From positions 3,960,501 through 4,024,500 of the forward strand of contig NZ_CP029043.1 of assembly GCF_003074055.1 (NCBI RefSeq): DNA of 64,000 nucleotides, read 5' to 3'. Every line of letters begins with the position of its first letter. The stretch's first letter is position 1. Positions 41,472-51,363 of this stretch are shown one piece after another. Made by a program: the position numbers and the translations under genes. Origin of the DNA: Streptomyces nigra (GTDB lineage: Bacteria > Actinomycetota > Actinomycetes > Streptomycetales > Streptomycetaceae). The notes beneath the pieces were generated by a model. The model searched no databases. It was not told where the DNA came from and worked only from the letters and a program-made list of their open reading frames with translations.

Positions 41472-43046
41472 GTGATCGAACCGCACGCCCCCGCGCCTCC
41501 CGGCACGACGCCCTCCTGGGGCGGCCGGGCGCGGCTGCCGGTCCGGCCGGACACCGGGCGGTTCCTGGTCCTCGCGGGCGTCTTCGTCTGCGCCGCCTGC
41601 GGACTCGTGTACGAACTGGAACTCGTCGCGCTCGCCTCGTACTTGATCGGCGACTCGGTCACCCAGGCGTCCGTCGTGCTGTCCGTCATGGTCTTCGCCA
41701 TGGGCATCGGCTCCCTCGCCGCCAAGCGTCTGCGGCCCCGCGCCGCCGCCGGGTTCGGCGCCATCGAGGCGGTCCTCGCCCTGGTCGGCGGGTGCAGCGC
41801 GCTCGCCCTGTACGCCGTCTTCGCCTGGACCGGCGACTGGGGCGGCCCGTGGACGCACGCCCCCCGCGCCCTCCTCGTCACCTTCTCCCTGGTCATCGGA
41901 CTGCTCATCGGCGCCGAGGTCCCGCTGCTGATGGAGCTGATCCAGCGCATCCGCCGCCAGGACGCGGGCGGCGCGGTGGCCGACCTGTTCGCCGCGGACT
42001 ACGTCGGCGCGCTCGTCGGCGGGCTGGCCTTTCCCTTTCTTCTGCTGCCGCTGCTCGGGCAGTTGACGTCGGCCCTCGTCGTCGGCGGGGTCAACGCGGT
42101 CGTCGGCGCCGCACTCGTCCTCGGGGTGTTCCGCGCCGACCTCAGCCCCCGCGCCCGCCGGGTCCTCCTCGCCGTCAACCTCGCCGTGCTCGGTGTCCTC
42201 GCCGTCGCCACCGTCCTCGTCGACGACTTCGAGCGGGCCGCGCGGCACGCGGTGTACGGGCAGGACGTGCGGGTGGCCGTGCGCACGGGCGTCCAGGAGG
42301 TCGTCATCACCGGTGGCACCGACGGCCGCCCCCTCGACCTCTTCCTCGACGGCCGGCTCCGGGTCAGCGGCCGGGACGAGGGCCGCTACCACGGGGCGCT
42401 GGTGCACCCCGCGATGAGCGGGGGCCACGCGCGCGTGCTGATCCTCGGCGGCGGCGACGGACTGGCGGCGCGTGAGGTGCTGCGCCACCCCGGCGTGCGC
42501 CGGGTCGACATCGTCGAGTCCGACCCCGAGGTGGTGCGGCTGGCCCGCGAGGACCCGCCGCTGTCCCGGCTCAACGGATACGTCTACGGCGACCCGCGCG
42601 TGCGGGTCCGCGGCTCCGACGCCTTCCGTGTGCTGCGGTCGGTCCCGCCGGGCTCGTACGAGGTGATCGTCTCCGATCTGCCCGACCCCGGGGTCACCGA
42701 CAGCGCCAAGCTGTACTCGCAGGAGTTCTACGGCCTCGCCCGCCGCGCCCTCACCCCGCACGGGCGTCTCGCCGTGCACGCCGGGCCGGTCTCCCCGGAC
42801 CCGCGCGTCTTCTGGACCGTCGAGGCCACGCTGCGCGCCGCCGGGCTGCGGACCACGCCGTACTCCCTCGCACCGCGCGACCCCGCGGCGGGCCCGGCGC
42901 GGGCGCCGGACGACTGGGGGTTCGTCCTGGCCGGGCGGGACGGGCCACCACCGCTGCGGGGGAAGCCGGCTGCGGGTGTGCGGGCGGCCGAGGCGTCGCG
43001 GGTCCCCGGCCTGCCCGCGTCGACCCTCGTGCATCCGCGGTACTGA
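41472..43046 (+). CDS. spermidine synthase-like membrane protein (polyamine aminopropyltransferase family)
   Basis: A 524-residue protein with two parts. Residues 25-240 form a bundle of about six to seven membrane helices ([59 protein letters not shown] and others). Residues 260-490 are a SpeE-type aminopropyltransferase fold with [16 protein letters not shown] (nucleotide/decarboxy-AdoMet loop), [11 protein letters not shown] and SDLPDPG. It may aminopropylate putrescine-like substrates at the membrane; actinobacterial homologues are mostly untested. GTG 41472 is supported by TACCGT at 41459-41464, a -10 hexamer seven bases upstream, implying a leaderless transcript. Follows DUF2617 in the same direction. 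Confidence 0.9.
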   Translation: MIEPHAPAPPGTTPSWGGRARLPVRPDTGRFLVLAGVFVCAACGLVYELELVALASYLIGDSVTQASVVLSVMVFAMGIGSLAAKRLRPRAAAGFGAIEAVLALVGGCSALALYAVFAWTGDWGGPWTHAPRALLVTFSLVIGLLIGAEVPLLMELIQRIRRQDAGGAVADLFAADYVGALVGGLAFPFLLLPLLGQLTSALVVGGVNAVVGAALVLGVFRADLSPRARRVLLAVNLAVLGVLAVATVLVDDFERAARHAVYGQDVRVAVRTGVQEVVITGGTDGRPLDLFLDGRLRVSGRDEGRYHGALVHPAMSGGHARVLILGGGDGLAAREVLRHPGVRRVDIVESDPEVVRLAREDPPLSRLNGYVYGDPRVRVRGSDAFRVLRSVPPGSYEVIVSDLPDPGVTDSAKLYSQEFYGLARRALTPHGRLAVHAGPVSPDPRVFWTVEATLRAAGLRTTPYSLAPRDPAAGPARAPDDWGFVLAGRDGPPPLRGKPAAGVRAAEASRVPGLPASTLVHPRY

Positions 43047-43128
43047 GGCTCCCCGGCGGGCACACGGCCCACGGGAATCCGGGATTGTGTGGGTGCGGTT
43101 CACGCCATGCTGGGTAGGCTCGATCGGC

Positions 43129-43977
43129 ATGGAGCATGAGGTGTTCGTTCCGGTCCCGGCCGAGCGGCTCAGGGAGGTGCTGGCCGACCCCGTGCGGGTC
43201 GCCCGCGCGGTCCCCGGGCTCCAGCAGGACGCCGGTGCCGAGCCCGTCGCCGGGCGCCTGAAGCTGCGCGTCGCCGGGCACACCATCACCTACCGGGGCG
43301 CCGTACGGATCTCCGCGCGGGACGACGGCGCCTACACCGTGGAGGGCGACGCGGCCGAGGCGCGCGGAACCGGTTCCGTGAAGCTCGCGCTCACCCTGCA
43401 CGCGCGGGACGCCGACGGCGGGGCCACGCTCGTGTTCGAGGGCGGCGCCTCCGCGGACGGGCGCGTCAGCGAGTTCGACGCCGACGCCGTCCATACGGCC
43501 GTCACCCGGCTGCTGAACCGGTTCGCCGAGCAGCTCGGCGCGGTGGCGGCGGAGTCCGCCGGACCCGAGGCCGCCGACGACGGCGTCGAGGAGTCCCTCG
43601 CCCCCGGCGAGTTCGAGCCACGCGTGACCAGCGACTTCGAGACGACCCCGGACGCCGAGGACCCGCCCGTGCCGGAACCGCCGTCCGTGTTCGACACCGA
43701 GGTGCCGCCGCCCGCCCTCGAAGCGGAGGACGAGGAGAGCGAGGGGAGCGAAGAGGCGGGCGAGGCGCCCGTCGCGGAGGCCGCGCACGCCCGGCGCACG
43801 ATGATCGGCCGCAGCGCCGAGGAGGTCGACCACGCCCCGCCGCGCGGCCGGTACGCCCCGGTGCCGCCACCGCAGTCCCTCGCGCCGAACTCCGCGCTGC
43901 GCTGGGCCGCCCCGGCCGCCGCCGTCGTAGTGGCCTCGGCGATCGTGGCCGGCCGGATGCTGCGCCGCCGCCGCTGA
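43129..43977 (+). CDS. SRPBCC (CoxG-like) protein with C-terminal membrane anchor
   Basis: A 282-residue protein. Residues 1-145 form an SRPBCC/START-like ligand-binding domain resembling CO dehydrogenase subunit CoxG (FVPVPAERLREVLADPVRVA, LKLRVAGHTITYRGAVRI, GGATLVFEGGASADGRVSEF). A long acidic, Pro-rich linker follows (about 146-235). One helix near the C-terminus (ALRWAAPAAAVVVASAIVA) plus RRRR tail anchors it. It probably holds a hydrophobic ligand at the membrane. ATG 43129 is supported by TAGGCT at 43115-43120, eight bases upstream, so it is probably leaderless. A downstream gene in the same direction is an aldose epimerase. Confidence 0.85.
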   Translation: MEHEVFVPVPAERLREVLADPVRVARAVPGLQQDAGAEPVAGRLKLRVAGHTITYRGAVRISARDDGAYTVEGDAAEARGTGSVKLALTLHARDADGGATLVFEGGASADGRVSEFDADAVHTAVTRLLNRFAEQLGAVAAESAGPEAADDGVEESLAPGEFEPRVTSDFETTPDAEDPPVPEPPSVFDTEVPPPALEAEDEESEGSEEAGEAPVAEAAHARRTMIGRSAEEVDHAPPRGRYAPVPPPQSLAPNSALRWAAPAAAVVVASAIVAGRMLRRRR

Positions 43978-44017
43978 CGCGCCGGGCGGCCTTGATCGCC
44001 CCCGGTAGGGTCGTGCT

Positions 44018-44812
44018 GTGCGTACCGAACACATCACGCTGACCGCGGGCGACGCGGAGGTGGACGTACTGCCGGGCAACGGCGGACGGGTCGGGGGACT
44101 GCGCGTCGGCGGGACGGAGCTGCTGCGGCAGGGCGAGCGGTTCGGCTGCTTCCCGATGGTGCCCTGGTGCGGGCGGATCCGTGACGGCCGCTTCCGCGAC
44201 GGCGCCGAGGTACGGCAGATGCCGCTCAACGCCCCGCCCCACGCCATCCACGGCACCGCCCGCGACGGGGTGTGGAAGGTCGCCCGGCACACCGACGCCG
44301 AGACCGTCCTCACCTACGACCTGACCGAGCCCTGGCCCTACCCGGGCCGCGTCACCCAGCGCGTCGCGCTCACCCCCGACAGCCTCACGCTGACCATGTC
44401 CGTGGAGACGTACGACGCCTCCTTCCCGGCGCAGATCGGCTGGCACCCCTGGTTCAACCGGAATCTCGGCGACGGCGGCGAGGACGTCCGGCTCGACTTC
44501 GGCCCCGCCTGGCAGGAGGAGCGCGGCGACGACCACCTCCCCACGGGCGACCGGATCGACCCGCGCCCTGGCCCCTGGGACGACTGCTTCGGCATGCCCG
44601 GCGGCGTCGACGTCACCCTCACCTGGCCGGAGCGCCTGGAGCTGAAGGTGACCAGCCGCGAGGAGTGGGTCGTCGTCTACGACGAGCAGGAGGCCGCCGT
44701 CTGCGTCGAACCGCAGACCGGCCCGCCCAACGGGCTGAACACCCATCCCCGCCTGGTCACGCCCCTGGAGCCGCTGGAGGCCACGACCGTCTGGCGCTGG
44801 CGACGCCCTTAA
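44018..44812 (+). CDS. aldose 1-epimerase family protein
   Basis: A 264-residue galactose-mutarotase-like beta-sandwich enzyme. Recognised by FPMVPWCGRIRDGRF (early catalytic loop), PPHAIHGTARDGVWKV (His-binding site), SFPAQIGWHPWFNRNL and the C-terminal EPQTGPPNGLNT block with the conserved Glu. It interconverts anomers of a free sugar or sugar phosphate in the cytosol. GTG 44018 has TAGGGT at 44006-44011, six bases upstream, implying a leaderless transcript. It precedes pyrE by 10 nt. Confidence 0.92.
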   Translation: MRTEHITLTAGDAEVDVLPGNGGRVGGLRVGGTELLRQGERFGCFPMVPWCGRIRDGRFRDGAEVRQMPLNAPPHAIHGTARDGVWKVARHTDAETVLTYDLTEPWPYPGRVTQRVALTPDSLTLTMSVETYDASFPAQIGWHPWFNRNLGDGGEDVRLDFGPAWQEERGDDHLPTGDRIDPRPGPWDDCFGMPGGVDVTLTWPERLELKVTSREEWVVVYDEQEAAVCVEPQTGPPNGLNTHPRLVTPLEPLEATTVWRWRRP

Positions 44813-44815
44813 GCT
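44810..44815 (+). promoter_or_regulatory. -10 hexamer TAAGCT for leaderless pyrE
   Basis: TAAGCT lies seven bases before the pyrE ATG and no Shine-Dalgarno sequence is present, so transcription should begin at or beside the start codon. It overlaps the stop codon of the epimerase gene. Confidence 0.5.
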
Positions 44816-44822
44816 GGGCGGC

Positions 44823-45371
44823 ATGACTGACGTTCGTGCGGCGCTGCTGCAGCAGATCAAGGACAAGGCCGTGGTGCACGGCAAGGTGACCCTGTCGTCG
44901 GGCCTCGAAGCCGACTACTACGTCGACCTGCGGCGCATCACCCTCGACGGCGAGGCCGCCCCGCTGGTCGGGCAGGTGCTGCTCGACCTGACCGCCGACC
45001 TGGAGTTCGACGCCGTGGGCGGGCTGACCATGGGCGCCGACCCGGTGGCCGCCGCCATGCTGCACGCCGCCGCCGCGCGCGGCCGCAGGCTCGACGCGTT
45101 CGTCGTCCGCAAGGCCGCCAAGGCGCACGGCCTGCAGCGCCGTGTCGAGGGGCCGGACATCGCCGGCCGCCGGGTGCTCGTCGTCGAGGACACCTCCACC
45201 ACCGGCGGTTCGCCTCTCACCGCCGTCGAGGCCGTGCGCGAGGCGGGCGCCGAGGTCGCCGGTGTCGCGACCATCGTCGACCGGGCCACCGGCGCCGCCG
45301 AGAAGATCCGTGAGGGCGCCCAAGTGCCGTACCTGTACGCGTACTCCAAGGACGAGCTCGGCCTGGACTGA
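44823..45371 (+). CDS. pyrE: orotate phosphoribosyltransferase
   Basis: A 182-residue type I phosphoribosyltransferase that makes orotidine 5'-phosphate from orotate and PRPP in pyrimidine synthesis. The PRPP loop VLVVEDTSTTGGS is intact (the two Asp/Glu residues followed by TTGG), and the N-terminal GKVTLSSGLEADYYVDLRRI is typical of the group. Length is normal. It is alone here; the other pyr genes are elsewhere, as in other streptomycetes. ATG 44823 has TAAGCT seven bases upstream (leaderless). The following 171 nt before fba probably carry the fba promoter. Confidence 0.97.
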   Translation: MTDVRAALLQQIKDKAVVHGKVTLSSGLEADYYVDLRRITLDGEAAPLVGQVLLDLTADLEFDAVGGLTMGADPVAAAMLHAAAARGRRLDAFVVRKAAKAHGLQRRVEGPDIAGRRVLVVEDTSTTGGSPLTAVEAVREAGAEVAGVATIVDRATGAAEKIREGAQVPYLYAYSKDELGLD

Positions 45372-45542
45372 CACCCCCTTCCGGCCGGGTCCGTCTCGGC
45401 TGGTGACAGACGCTCGGAGCATCCGGGTTCGTCTGGAAAGATGGGCGCCGACGACGACGTCACAACCCCCCAAGGTCTAGGTCAGGGCCAAGAAGAACGC
45501 CGTACGCAGTACGCCGACCCGCACACTCCAAGGAGCGGACAG

Positions 45543-46574
<1,032 letters not shown>

Positions 46575-46595
46575 TTCCGTCCCCTCGGGGACCCC

Positions 46596-46629
46596 GCGAG
46601 CCCGGCGCCTGCCATGGCGCCGGGCTCGC
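46596..46629 (+). terminator. terminator after fba
   Basis: Perfect 14-bp stem (GCGAGCCCGGCGCC and its inverse) with a six-base loop, 22 nt beyond the fba stop. Confidence 0.85.
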
Positions 46630-46644
46630 TGTATACCTGGGGAC

Positions 46645-48114
46645 ATGCCCGACGTCCGGCTGGCCTCATCGCAGGGCCGGTGGGTCCTGCTCACCACCGT
46701 CCTCGGCTCCAGCATGGCGATGCTGGACTCCACCGTCGTCAACGTCGCCCTGCCGCGTATCGGCCGGGACCTCGACGCCGACCTCGCCGCGCTCCAGTGG
46801 ACCGTCAACGCGTACATGCTGACGCTGGCCGGGCTGATCCTGCTCGGCGGCTCGCTCGGCGACCGGTACGGGCGGCGCCGGATCTTCGTGGTGGGCGTGG
46901 TGTGGTTCGCGGCGGCCTCGCTGCTGTGCGGGCTCGCGCCCGGCGTCGAGGTGCTGGTCGCCGCCCGCGCCCTGCAGGGGATCGGCGGGGCGCTGCTGAC
47001 GCCGGGGTCGCTGGCGCTGATCCAGGCGTCCTTCCACCCCGACGACCGGGCGCGCGCGGTCGGCCTGTGGTCCGGGTTCGGCGGGGTCGGGGCGGCCGTC
47101 GGGCCCTTCGTGGGCGGCTGGCTCGTCGACGGGCCGGGCTGGCGGTGGGTGTTCCTGCTGAACGTGCCCGTCGCGCTGGTGTGCGCGCCGATCGCCGTGC
47201 GGCACGTCCCCGAGTCGGGTGACGGGACCCGGCACGGCCGCTTCGACGTGCTCGGGGCGGCCCTCGGGGCGCTGGCCCTGGCCCTCGTGACGTACGCGCT
47301 GATCGAGGCGCCGAAGGGGTCGGCGACGGTGGTGGTCGCCGCGGTGGCGGGGGTCGGTGCCGGGGTCGCGTTCGTGTGGGTGGAGCGGCATCGGAGCGAT
47401 CCGATGATGCCGCCCGACATCTTCCGCTCGCGGCAGTTCACGGCCGTCAATCTGGTCACGCTGTGCGTGTACGCGGCCTTCGGCGGGTTCTTCTTCCTGG
47501 CCGCGCTGCAGTTGCAGGTGGTCGCCGGGTATTCGGCGCTCGGGGCGGGGGCGGCGCTGCTGCCGACTACCGCGCTGATGCTGTTGTTCTCGGCGCGGTC
47601 GGGGGCTCTCGCGGATCGGATCGGGCCGCGAGTGCCGTTGACCGTGGGGCCGCTGGTGTGTGCGGGCGGGATGCTGTTGATGCTGCGGGTGGGGCCGGGG
47701 GCGGTGTACGTGTCGGACGTGCTGCCCGCGCTGCTGGTGCTGGGGCTCGGCATGGTCACGCTGGTGGCGCCGCTGACGGCGACCGTTCTCGGGTCCGTCG
47801 ATACCGCTCGGGCGGGGCTGGCCAGCGGGATCAACAACGCGGCGGCTCGGGCGGCGGGGCTGGTGGCGGTGGCGGCGTTGCCGCTGCTCGCGGGGATGGG
47901 GGAGGAGGCGTATCGGTCGGCGTCCGCCTTTGATGCGGCGTTTCGGCGGGCGATGCCTATTTGCGCGGGGGTGTTGGTGGTGGGGGCGGTGGTGGCGTTC
48001 GTGACGGTGCGGGCGTTGCCGGCGGGGTGCCGTAAGCCGGAGTGTCTGCGGCACGGGTCTGTTGTGTCGCCTCCGTTGGAGGGGCAGGGGAGCCGGGGGA
48101 GGCTGGGGGAGTAG
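46645..48114 (+). CDS. MFS drug exporter (DHA2-like, 14 helices)
   Basis: A 489-residue major facilitator protein of the EmrB/QacA type. The family motifs are present: LDSTVVNVALPRIGRDL (motif D1), GGSLGDRYGRRRIF (motif A), ARALQGIGGALLTPGSLALI (motif C/B) and WVFLLNVP. About 14 helices are predicted. It likely exports drugs or small molecules by proton antiport. The coding 3' end shows a shift to purine-rich codons (GGG/GCG blocks from 47900 on), which leads into an interspersed repeat. It begins 15 nt after the fba terminator. Confidence 0.9.
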   Translation: MPDVRLASSQGRWVLLTTVLGSSMAMLDSTVVNVALPRIGRDLDADLAALQWTVNAYMLTLAGLILLGGSLGDRYGRRRIFVVGVVWFAAASLLCGLAPGVEVLVAARALQGIGGALLTPGSLALIQASFHPDDRARAVGLWSGFGGVGAAVGPFVGGWLVDGPGWRWVFLLNVPVALVCAPIAVRHVPESGDGTRHGRFDVLGAALGALALALVTYALIEAPKGSATVVVAAVAGVGAGVAFVWVERHRSDPMMPPDIFRSRQFTAVNLVTLCVYAAFGGFFFLAALQLQVVAGYSALGAGAALLPTTALMLLFSARSGALADRIGPRVPLTVGPLVCAGGMLLMLRVGPGAVYVSDVLPALLVLGLGMVTLVAPLTATVLGSVDTARAGLASGINNAAARAAGLVAVAALPLLAGMGEEAYRSASAFDAAFRRAMPICAGVLVVGAVVAFVTVRALPAGCRKPECLRHGSVVSPPLEGQGSRGRLGE

Positions 48115-48371
48115 GGGTGGGCCTTTTGGTTTTCCCGCCCCCGCCGCCCCTTCCCGTCCCGTCCCTCGGGGCTGCCGCCCCCGGGCCCCCGCTTCGGCCC
48201 TGGACGGGCCTCGTCGTCGAACGCCGGACGGGCCGGGTGGGTGGGGGCGGGCCGGGTGGTGGGCGGCTGGGGTGTGTCCTCGAGGGCCGGACGAGCCTCG
48301 GTGTGGGCGGGCTGAGTGGGACCACGACAGGTGGTGCGGTTCTCGTGGGTGGGATGGACGACACTGGGGCC
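48115..48371. repeat. streptomycete interspersed GC-rich repeat
   Basis: The stretch 48121-48330 has the arrangement of a repeat common between genes in Streptomyces: a T-rich start (CTTTTGGTTTTCCCGCCC), a CCGCCCCTTCCCGTCC run, a short dyad of CCCCCGGGCCCC type, and then CGTCGTCGAACGCCGGACG followed by degenerate copies of GGCCGGACGAGCCTC. No gene. The identification is from pattern memory. It ends just before the DUF3151 gene start. Confidence 0.6.
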
Positions 48372-48785
48372 ATGGCCATTCATGAAAATCTGCTCGGGGG
48401 GCCGCCCCCGACCCATCTGCCCGACGACCCGGAGACCCGTGAGCTGCTCGCGGGCGGTACCGCGCCCTCCGAAGTCGCCGCCCGGTACCCGACCTCCTCC
48501 CTGGCCTGGGCCCAGCTCGCCGACGAGGCGTTCGAGCGGGGCAGCGTCGTGGAGTCGTACGCCTATGCGCGCACCGGCTACCACCGCGGTCTGGACGCGC
48601 TGCGTCGCAGCGGCTGGAAGGGCCACGGGCCCGTCCCGTGGGAGCACGAGCCGAACCGGGGCTTCCTGCGGGCCCTGCACGCCCTCGCCCGGGCCGCCGG
48701 GTCCATCGGTGAGCAGGAGGAGTACGAGCGCTGCTCGCAGTTCCTGAAGGACTCCTCGCCGACCGCCGCCCAGACTCTGGGCTAG
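48372..48785 (+). CDS. DUF3151 family protein
   Basis: A 137-residue actinobacterial DUF3151 protein: IHENLLGGPPPTHLPDDPET, VAARYPTSSLAWAQLADEAF, SYAYARTGYHRGLDALRRSG and FLRALHALARAAGSIGEQEE. It is helical, TPR-like, and of unknown function, usually located near fba and kynurenine genes as here. ATG 48372 matches the family start; ATG 48354 is an upstream option with no signal. The TAG stop (48783-48785) is the first three bases of an inverted-repeat element. Confidence 0.92.
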   Translation: MAIHENLLGGPPPTHLPDDPETRELLAGGTAPSEVAARYPTSSLAWAQLADEAFERGSVVESYAYARTGYHRGLDALRRSGWKGHGPVPWEHEPNRGFLRALHALARAAGSIGEQEEYERCSQFLKDSSPTAAQTLG

Positions 48786-48849
48786 GGGGTGTCCGGCAAT
48801 TCCCGCCGTCCGCCCCGGAGAGGCAGGTGGGAATTGTCAGACACCCCTA
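48783..48849. mobile_element. MITE-like element D
   Basis: A 67-bp element whose ends are TAGGGGGTGTCCGGCAATTC.. and, inverted, TAGGGGTGTCTGACAATTC.. (one gap and two mismatches over about 22 bases). It begins and ends in TA, supplies the stop codon of the DUF3151 gene, and shares its right-hand TA with the next element. Confidence 0.6.
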
Positions 48850-48932
48850 GGTCGTGTCCGTCAAGTCGCGTCGTCCGCCCGTAGGGCGTGCCGGGCGTCG
48901 AACGGCAGGCGGGACTTTGCGGACACGGCCTA
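48848..48932. mobile_element. MITE-like element B, copy 2
   Basis: An 85-bp copy of the element at 10096-10173, with 20-bp ends TAGGTCGTGTCCGTCAAGTC and near-inverse, in CTAG surroundings. It has 7 bp more than copy 1 and a few substitutions. The paired arrangement with another short element at a shared TA repeats that at 9981-10173. Confidence 0.7.
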
Positions 48933-49084
48933 GCGGTCCCAGGCGTTCCGCGAGGCCCGCCCGGTGTGACCGGGCGGGCCTTGCGGGGTTCCGGGGGCAT
49001 GGCTGAGGATGCGGGTGGGGACCGGGGCCCCTTTGCCGATAACGGCAGGGCGGACCGCTACCCGGAGTTACACAGGAGACAGCG

Positions 49085-49945
49085 ATGTCCCAGCAGGCTC
49101 ATCGGCCCGCGGACACCACCGCGGGGACTCAGGAGCCCGAGACCCCGAACCTCGACTTCGCGGGTACGACACCGTACGAGGACTACGTCAGGGCGGACGT
49201 CCTCACCCACCTGCAGCACACCCTCTCCGACGATCCCGGAGAGATGGTCTTCCTGGTCACGACCCAGGTCATGGAGCTGTGGTTCACCGTCATCGTCCAC
49301 GAGTGGGAGACCGCGGCCCGCGCGCTGCGCGAGGACCGCCCCGGTGTGGCGATCGACGCCCTGAAGCGGTCCGTGCGGGAGCTGGAGGCGCTGAACGCCT
49401 CCTGGACGCCGCTCGGGCAGCTCACGCCGGCCCAGTTCAACTCGTACCGCAGCGCGCTCGGCGAGGGGTCCGGCTTCCAGTCCGCGATGTACCGCCGGCT
49501 GGAGTTCCTGCTCGGCGAGAAGTCGGCGTCGATGCTCGTCCCGCACCGCGGCGCCCCGCGCGTCCACGCGGAGCTGGAGAAGGCCCTGCACGAGCCCAGC
49601 CTGTACGACGAGGTGCTCCGCTTCCTCGCCCGGCGCGGTCACGCGATCCCCGAGCAGGTGCTGACGCGTGACGTCACCCGCCGTTACGAGCCGTCGGAGG
49701 CCGTCGAGGCGGTCTGGACGGAGATCTACACGGGCGACCAGAGCGCCGAGCTCACCCGTCTGGGCGAGGCCCTCACGGACGTCGCCGAGCTGGTGTGGCG
49801 CTGGCGCAACGACCACCTGGTCGCCACCCGCCGCGCGATGGGCGCCAAGACCGGCACCGGCGGCTCGGCCGGCGTGGCCTGGCTGGAGAAGCGCGCCCAG
49901 AAGAACGTCTTCCCGGAGCTGTGGACGGCGAGGTCCCATGTCTGA
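49085..49945 (+). CDS. kynA: tryptophan 2,3-dioxygenase
   Basis: A 286-residue haem dioxygenase that opens the indole ring of L-tryptophan to N-formylkynurenine. Family blocks: TPYEDYVRADVLTHLQHTLS, MVFLVTTQVMELWFTVIVHE (substrate/haem region), SFQSAMYRRLEFLLGEKS type segment (GSGFQSAMYRRLEFLLG) and the C-terminal WRWRNDHLVATRRAMGAKTG, where the His ligand and the GTGGSAGVAWL loop lie. First of three genes for Trp degradation; its 3' end overlaps kynU by eight bases. Two inverted-repeat elements lie upstream. Confidence 0.96.
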   Translation: MSQQAHRPADTTAGTQEPETPNLDFAGTTPYEDYVRADVLTHLQHTLSDDPGEMVFLVTTQVMELWFTVIVHEWETAARALREDRPGVAIDALKRSVRELEALNASWTPLGQLTPAQFNSYRSALGEGSGFQSAMYRRLEFLLGEKSASMLVPHRGAPRVHAELEKALHEPSLYDEVLRFLARRGHAIPEQVLTRDVTRRYEPSEAVEAVWTEIYTGDQSAELTRLGEALTDVAELVWRWRNDHLVATRRAMGAKTGTGGSAGVAWLEKRAQKNVFPELWTARSHV

Positions 49946-51134
49946 GCCGAGCGAGCTCGCCGCGCGGGCCGAGAAGCTGGACGCCGATGACGAACTCGCG
50001 GGCGTCCGCGCGCGGTTCGTCCTCGACGATGTCGTCTACCTCGACGGGAACTCGCTGGGCGCGCTGCCCGCGCACGTCCCCGGCCGGATCGAGGACGTCG
50101 TACGCCGGCAGTGGGGCGAGCTGCGCATCCGCTCCTGGGAGGAGAGCGGCTGGTGGACCGCGCCGGAGCGGATCGGCGACCGGATCGCCCCGCTGGTCGG
50201 CGCGGCACCCGGGCAGATCGTCGTCGGCGACTCCACCAGCGTCAACGTCTTCAAGGCGCTGGTCGCCGCCGTGCGTATCGCCGGGGACGGCCGCGACGAG
50301 ATCCTCGTCGACGCCACCACCTTCCCCACCGACGGGTACATCGCCGAGTCGGCGGCCCGGATGACCGGCCGTACGCTGCGGCCGGTGACGCCCGCCGAGG
50401 TGCCGGACGCGCTGGGCGACCGTACGGCCGCCGTGCTGCTCAACCACGTCGACTACCGCACCGGGCGGCTGCACGACCTGCCGTCGCTGACGGCCGCCGT
50501 GCGCGCGGCGGGCGCGGTGTCCGTGTGGGACCTGTGCCACAGCGCCGGCGCGCTGCCGGTCGGTCTCGACGAGCACGGCGTGGACCTGGCGGTCGGCTGC
50601 ACCTACAAGTACCTGAACGGCGGCCCGGGTTCACCGGCGTACCTGTATGTGCGCCACGGTCTGCAGGACCGGTTCGACTCGCCGCTGCCGGGGTGGAACT
50701 CGCACGCCGAACCCTTCGGGATGCGCCGGGAGTTCGCCCCGGCGTCCGGCGCCATGCGCGGCCGGGTCGGCACGCCCGACATCCTGTCCATGCTCGCCCT
50801 GGAGGCGGCGCTGGACGTGTGGGACGGGGTGCCGGTGGAGGCGGTGCGGGCCAAGTCGCTGGCGCTGACGGACTTCTTCCTGGAGTGCGTCGAGGCGTAT
50901 GTGCCCGCGGGACGGGTGGAGTCCGTCACGCCGGGCGCGCACGCGGAGCGGGGGAGTCAGGTGGCGCTGCGGTGCGCCGATGCCGGGGACGTGATGAAGG
51001 AGCTGATCGCGCGCGGTGTGGTCGGGGACTTCCGTCACCCGGACGTGCTGCGCTTCGGCTTCACCCCGCTGTACGTGTCCTTCGCGGACACCGAGCGGGC
51101 GGCCCGCGTCCTCGCGGACGTGCTGGACGGCTAG
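49938..51134 (+). CDS. kynU: kynureninase
   Basis: A 398-residue PLP enzyme that cleaves kynurenine to anthranilate and alanine. PLP lysine Lys224 is in VGCTYKYLNGGPGSPAY, with a preceding SVWDLCHSAGALPV block and the N-terminal DGNSLGALP. Length is typical. The ATG at 49938 overlaps the end of kynA, so both are made together. In actinobacteria anthranilate from this route feeds antibiotics or NAD-independent catabolism. The 229-nt gap to the formamidase gene contains no obvious terminator. Confidence 0.96.
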   Translation: MSEPSELAARAEKLDADDELAGVRARFVLDDVVYLDGNSLGALPAHVPGRIEDVVRRQWGELRIRSWEESGWWTAPERIGDRIAPLVGAAPGQIVVGDSTSVNVFKALVAAVRIAGDGRDEILVDATTFPTDGYIAESAARMTGRTLRPVTPAEVPDALGDRTAAVLLNHVDYRTGRLHDLPSLTAAVRAAGAVSVWDLCHSAGALPVGLDEHGVDLAVGCTYKYLNGGPGSPAYLYVRHGLQDRFDSPLPGWNSHAEPFGMRREFAPASGAMRGRVGTPDILSMLALEAALDVWDGVPVEAVRAKSLALTDFFLECVEAYVPAGRVESVTPGAHAERGSQVALRCADAGDVMKELIARGVVGDFRHPDVLRFGFTPLYVSFADTERAARVLADVLDG

Positions 51135-51363
51135 ACGGCTGGGCGGCCGACGCCCCCGTCCGCGGCGGCGGGGGCGTTCCGGGTTCGGCGGACATATGGG
51201 TCTCCTCGGCGCACCGGGCGGCCGTGTGACCCTCACGGTGTGTGACATGCGCGTGTTCGCGCACGTCATCCGCCTGATACCGTCCCCGCCAACGGCCGAG
51301 GTGTCCCCTGGACCGCCACCCCCGCTTCCGTCCAATTCCGTTTCGTCGCTGAGAGGTTGGAGC

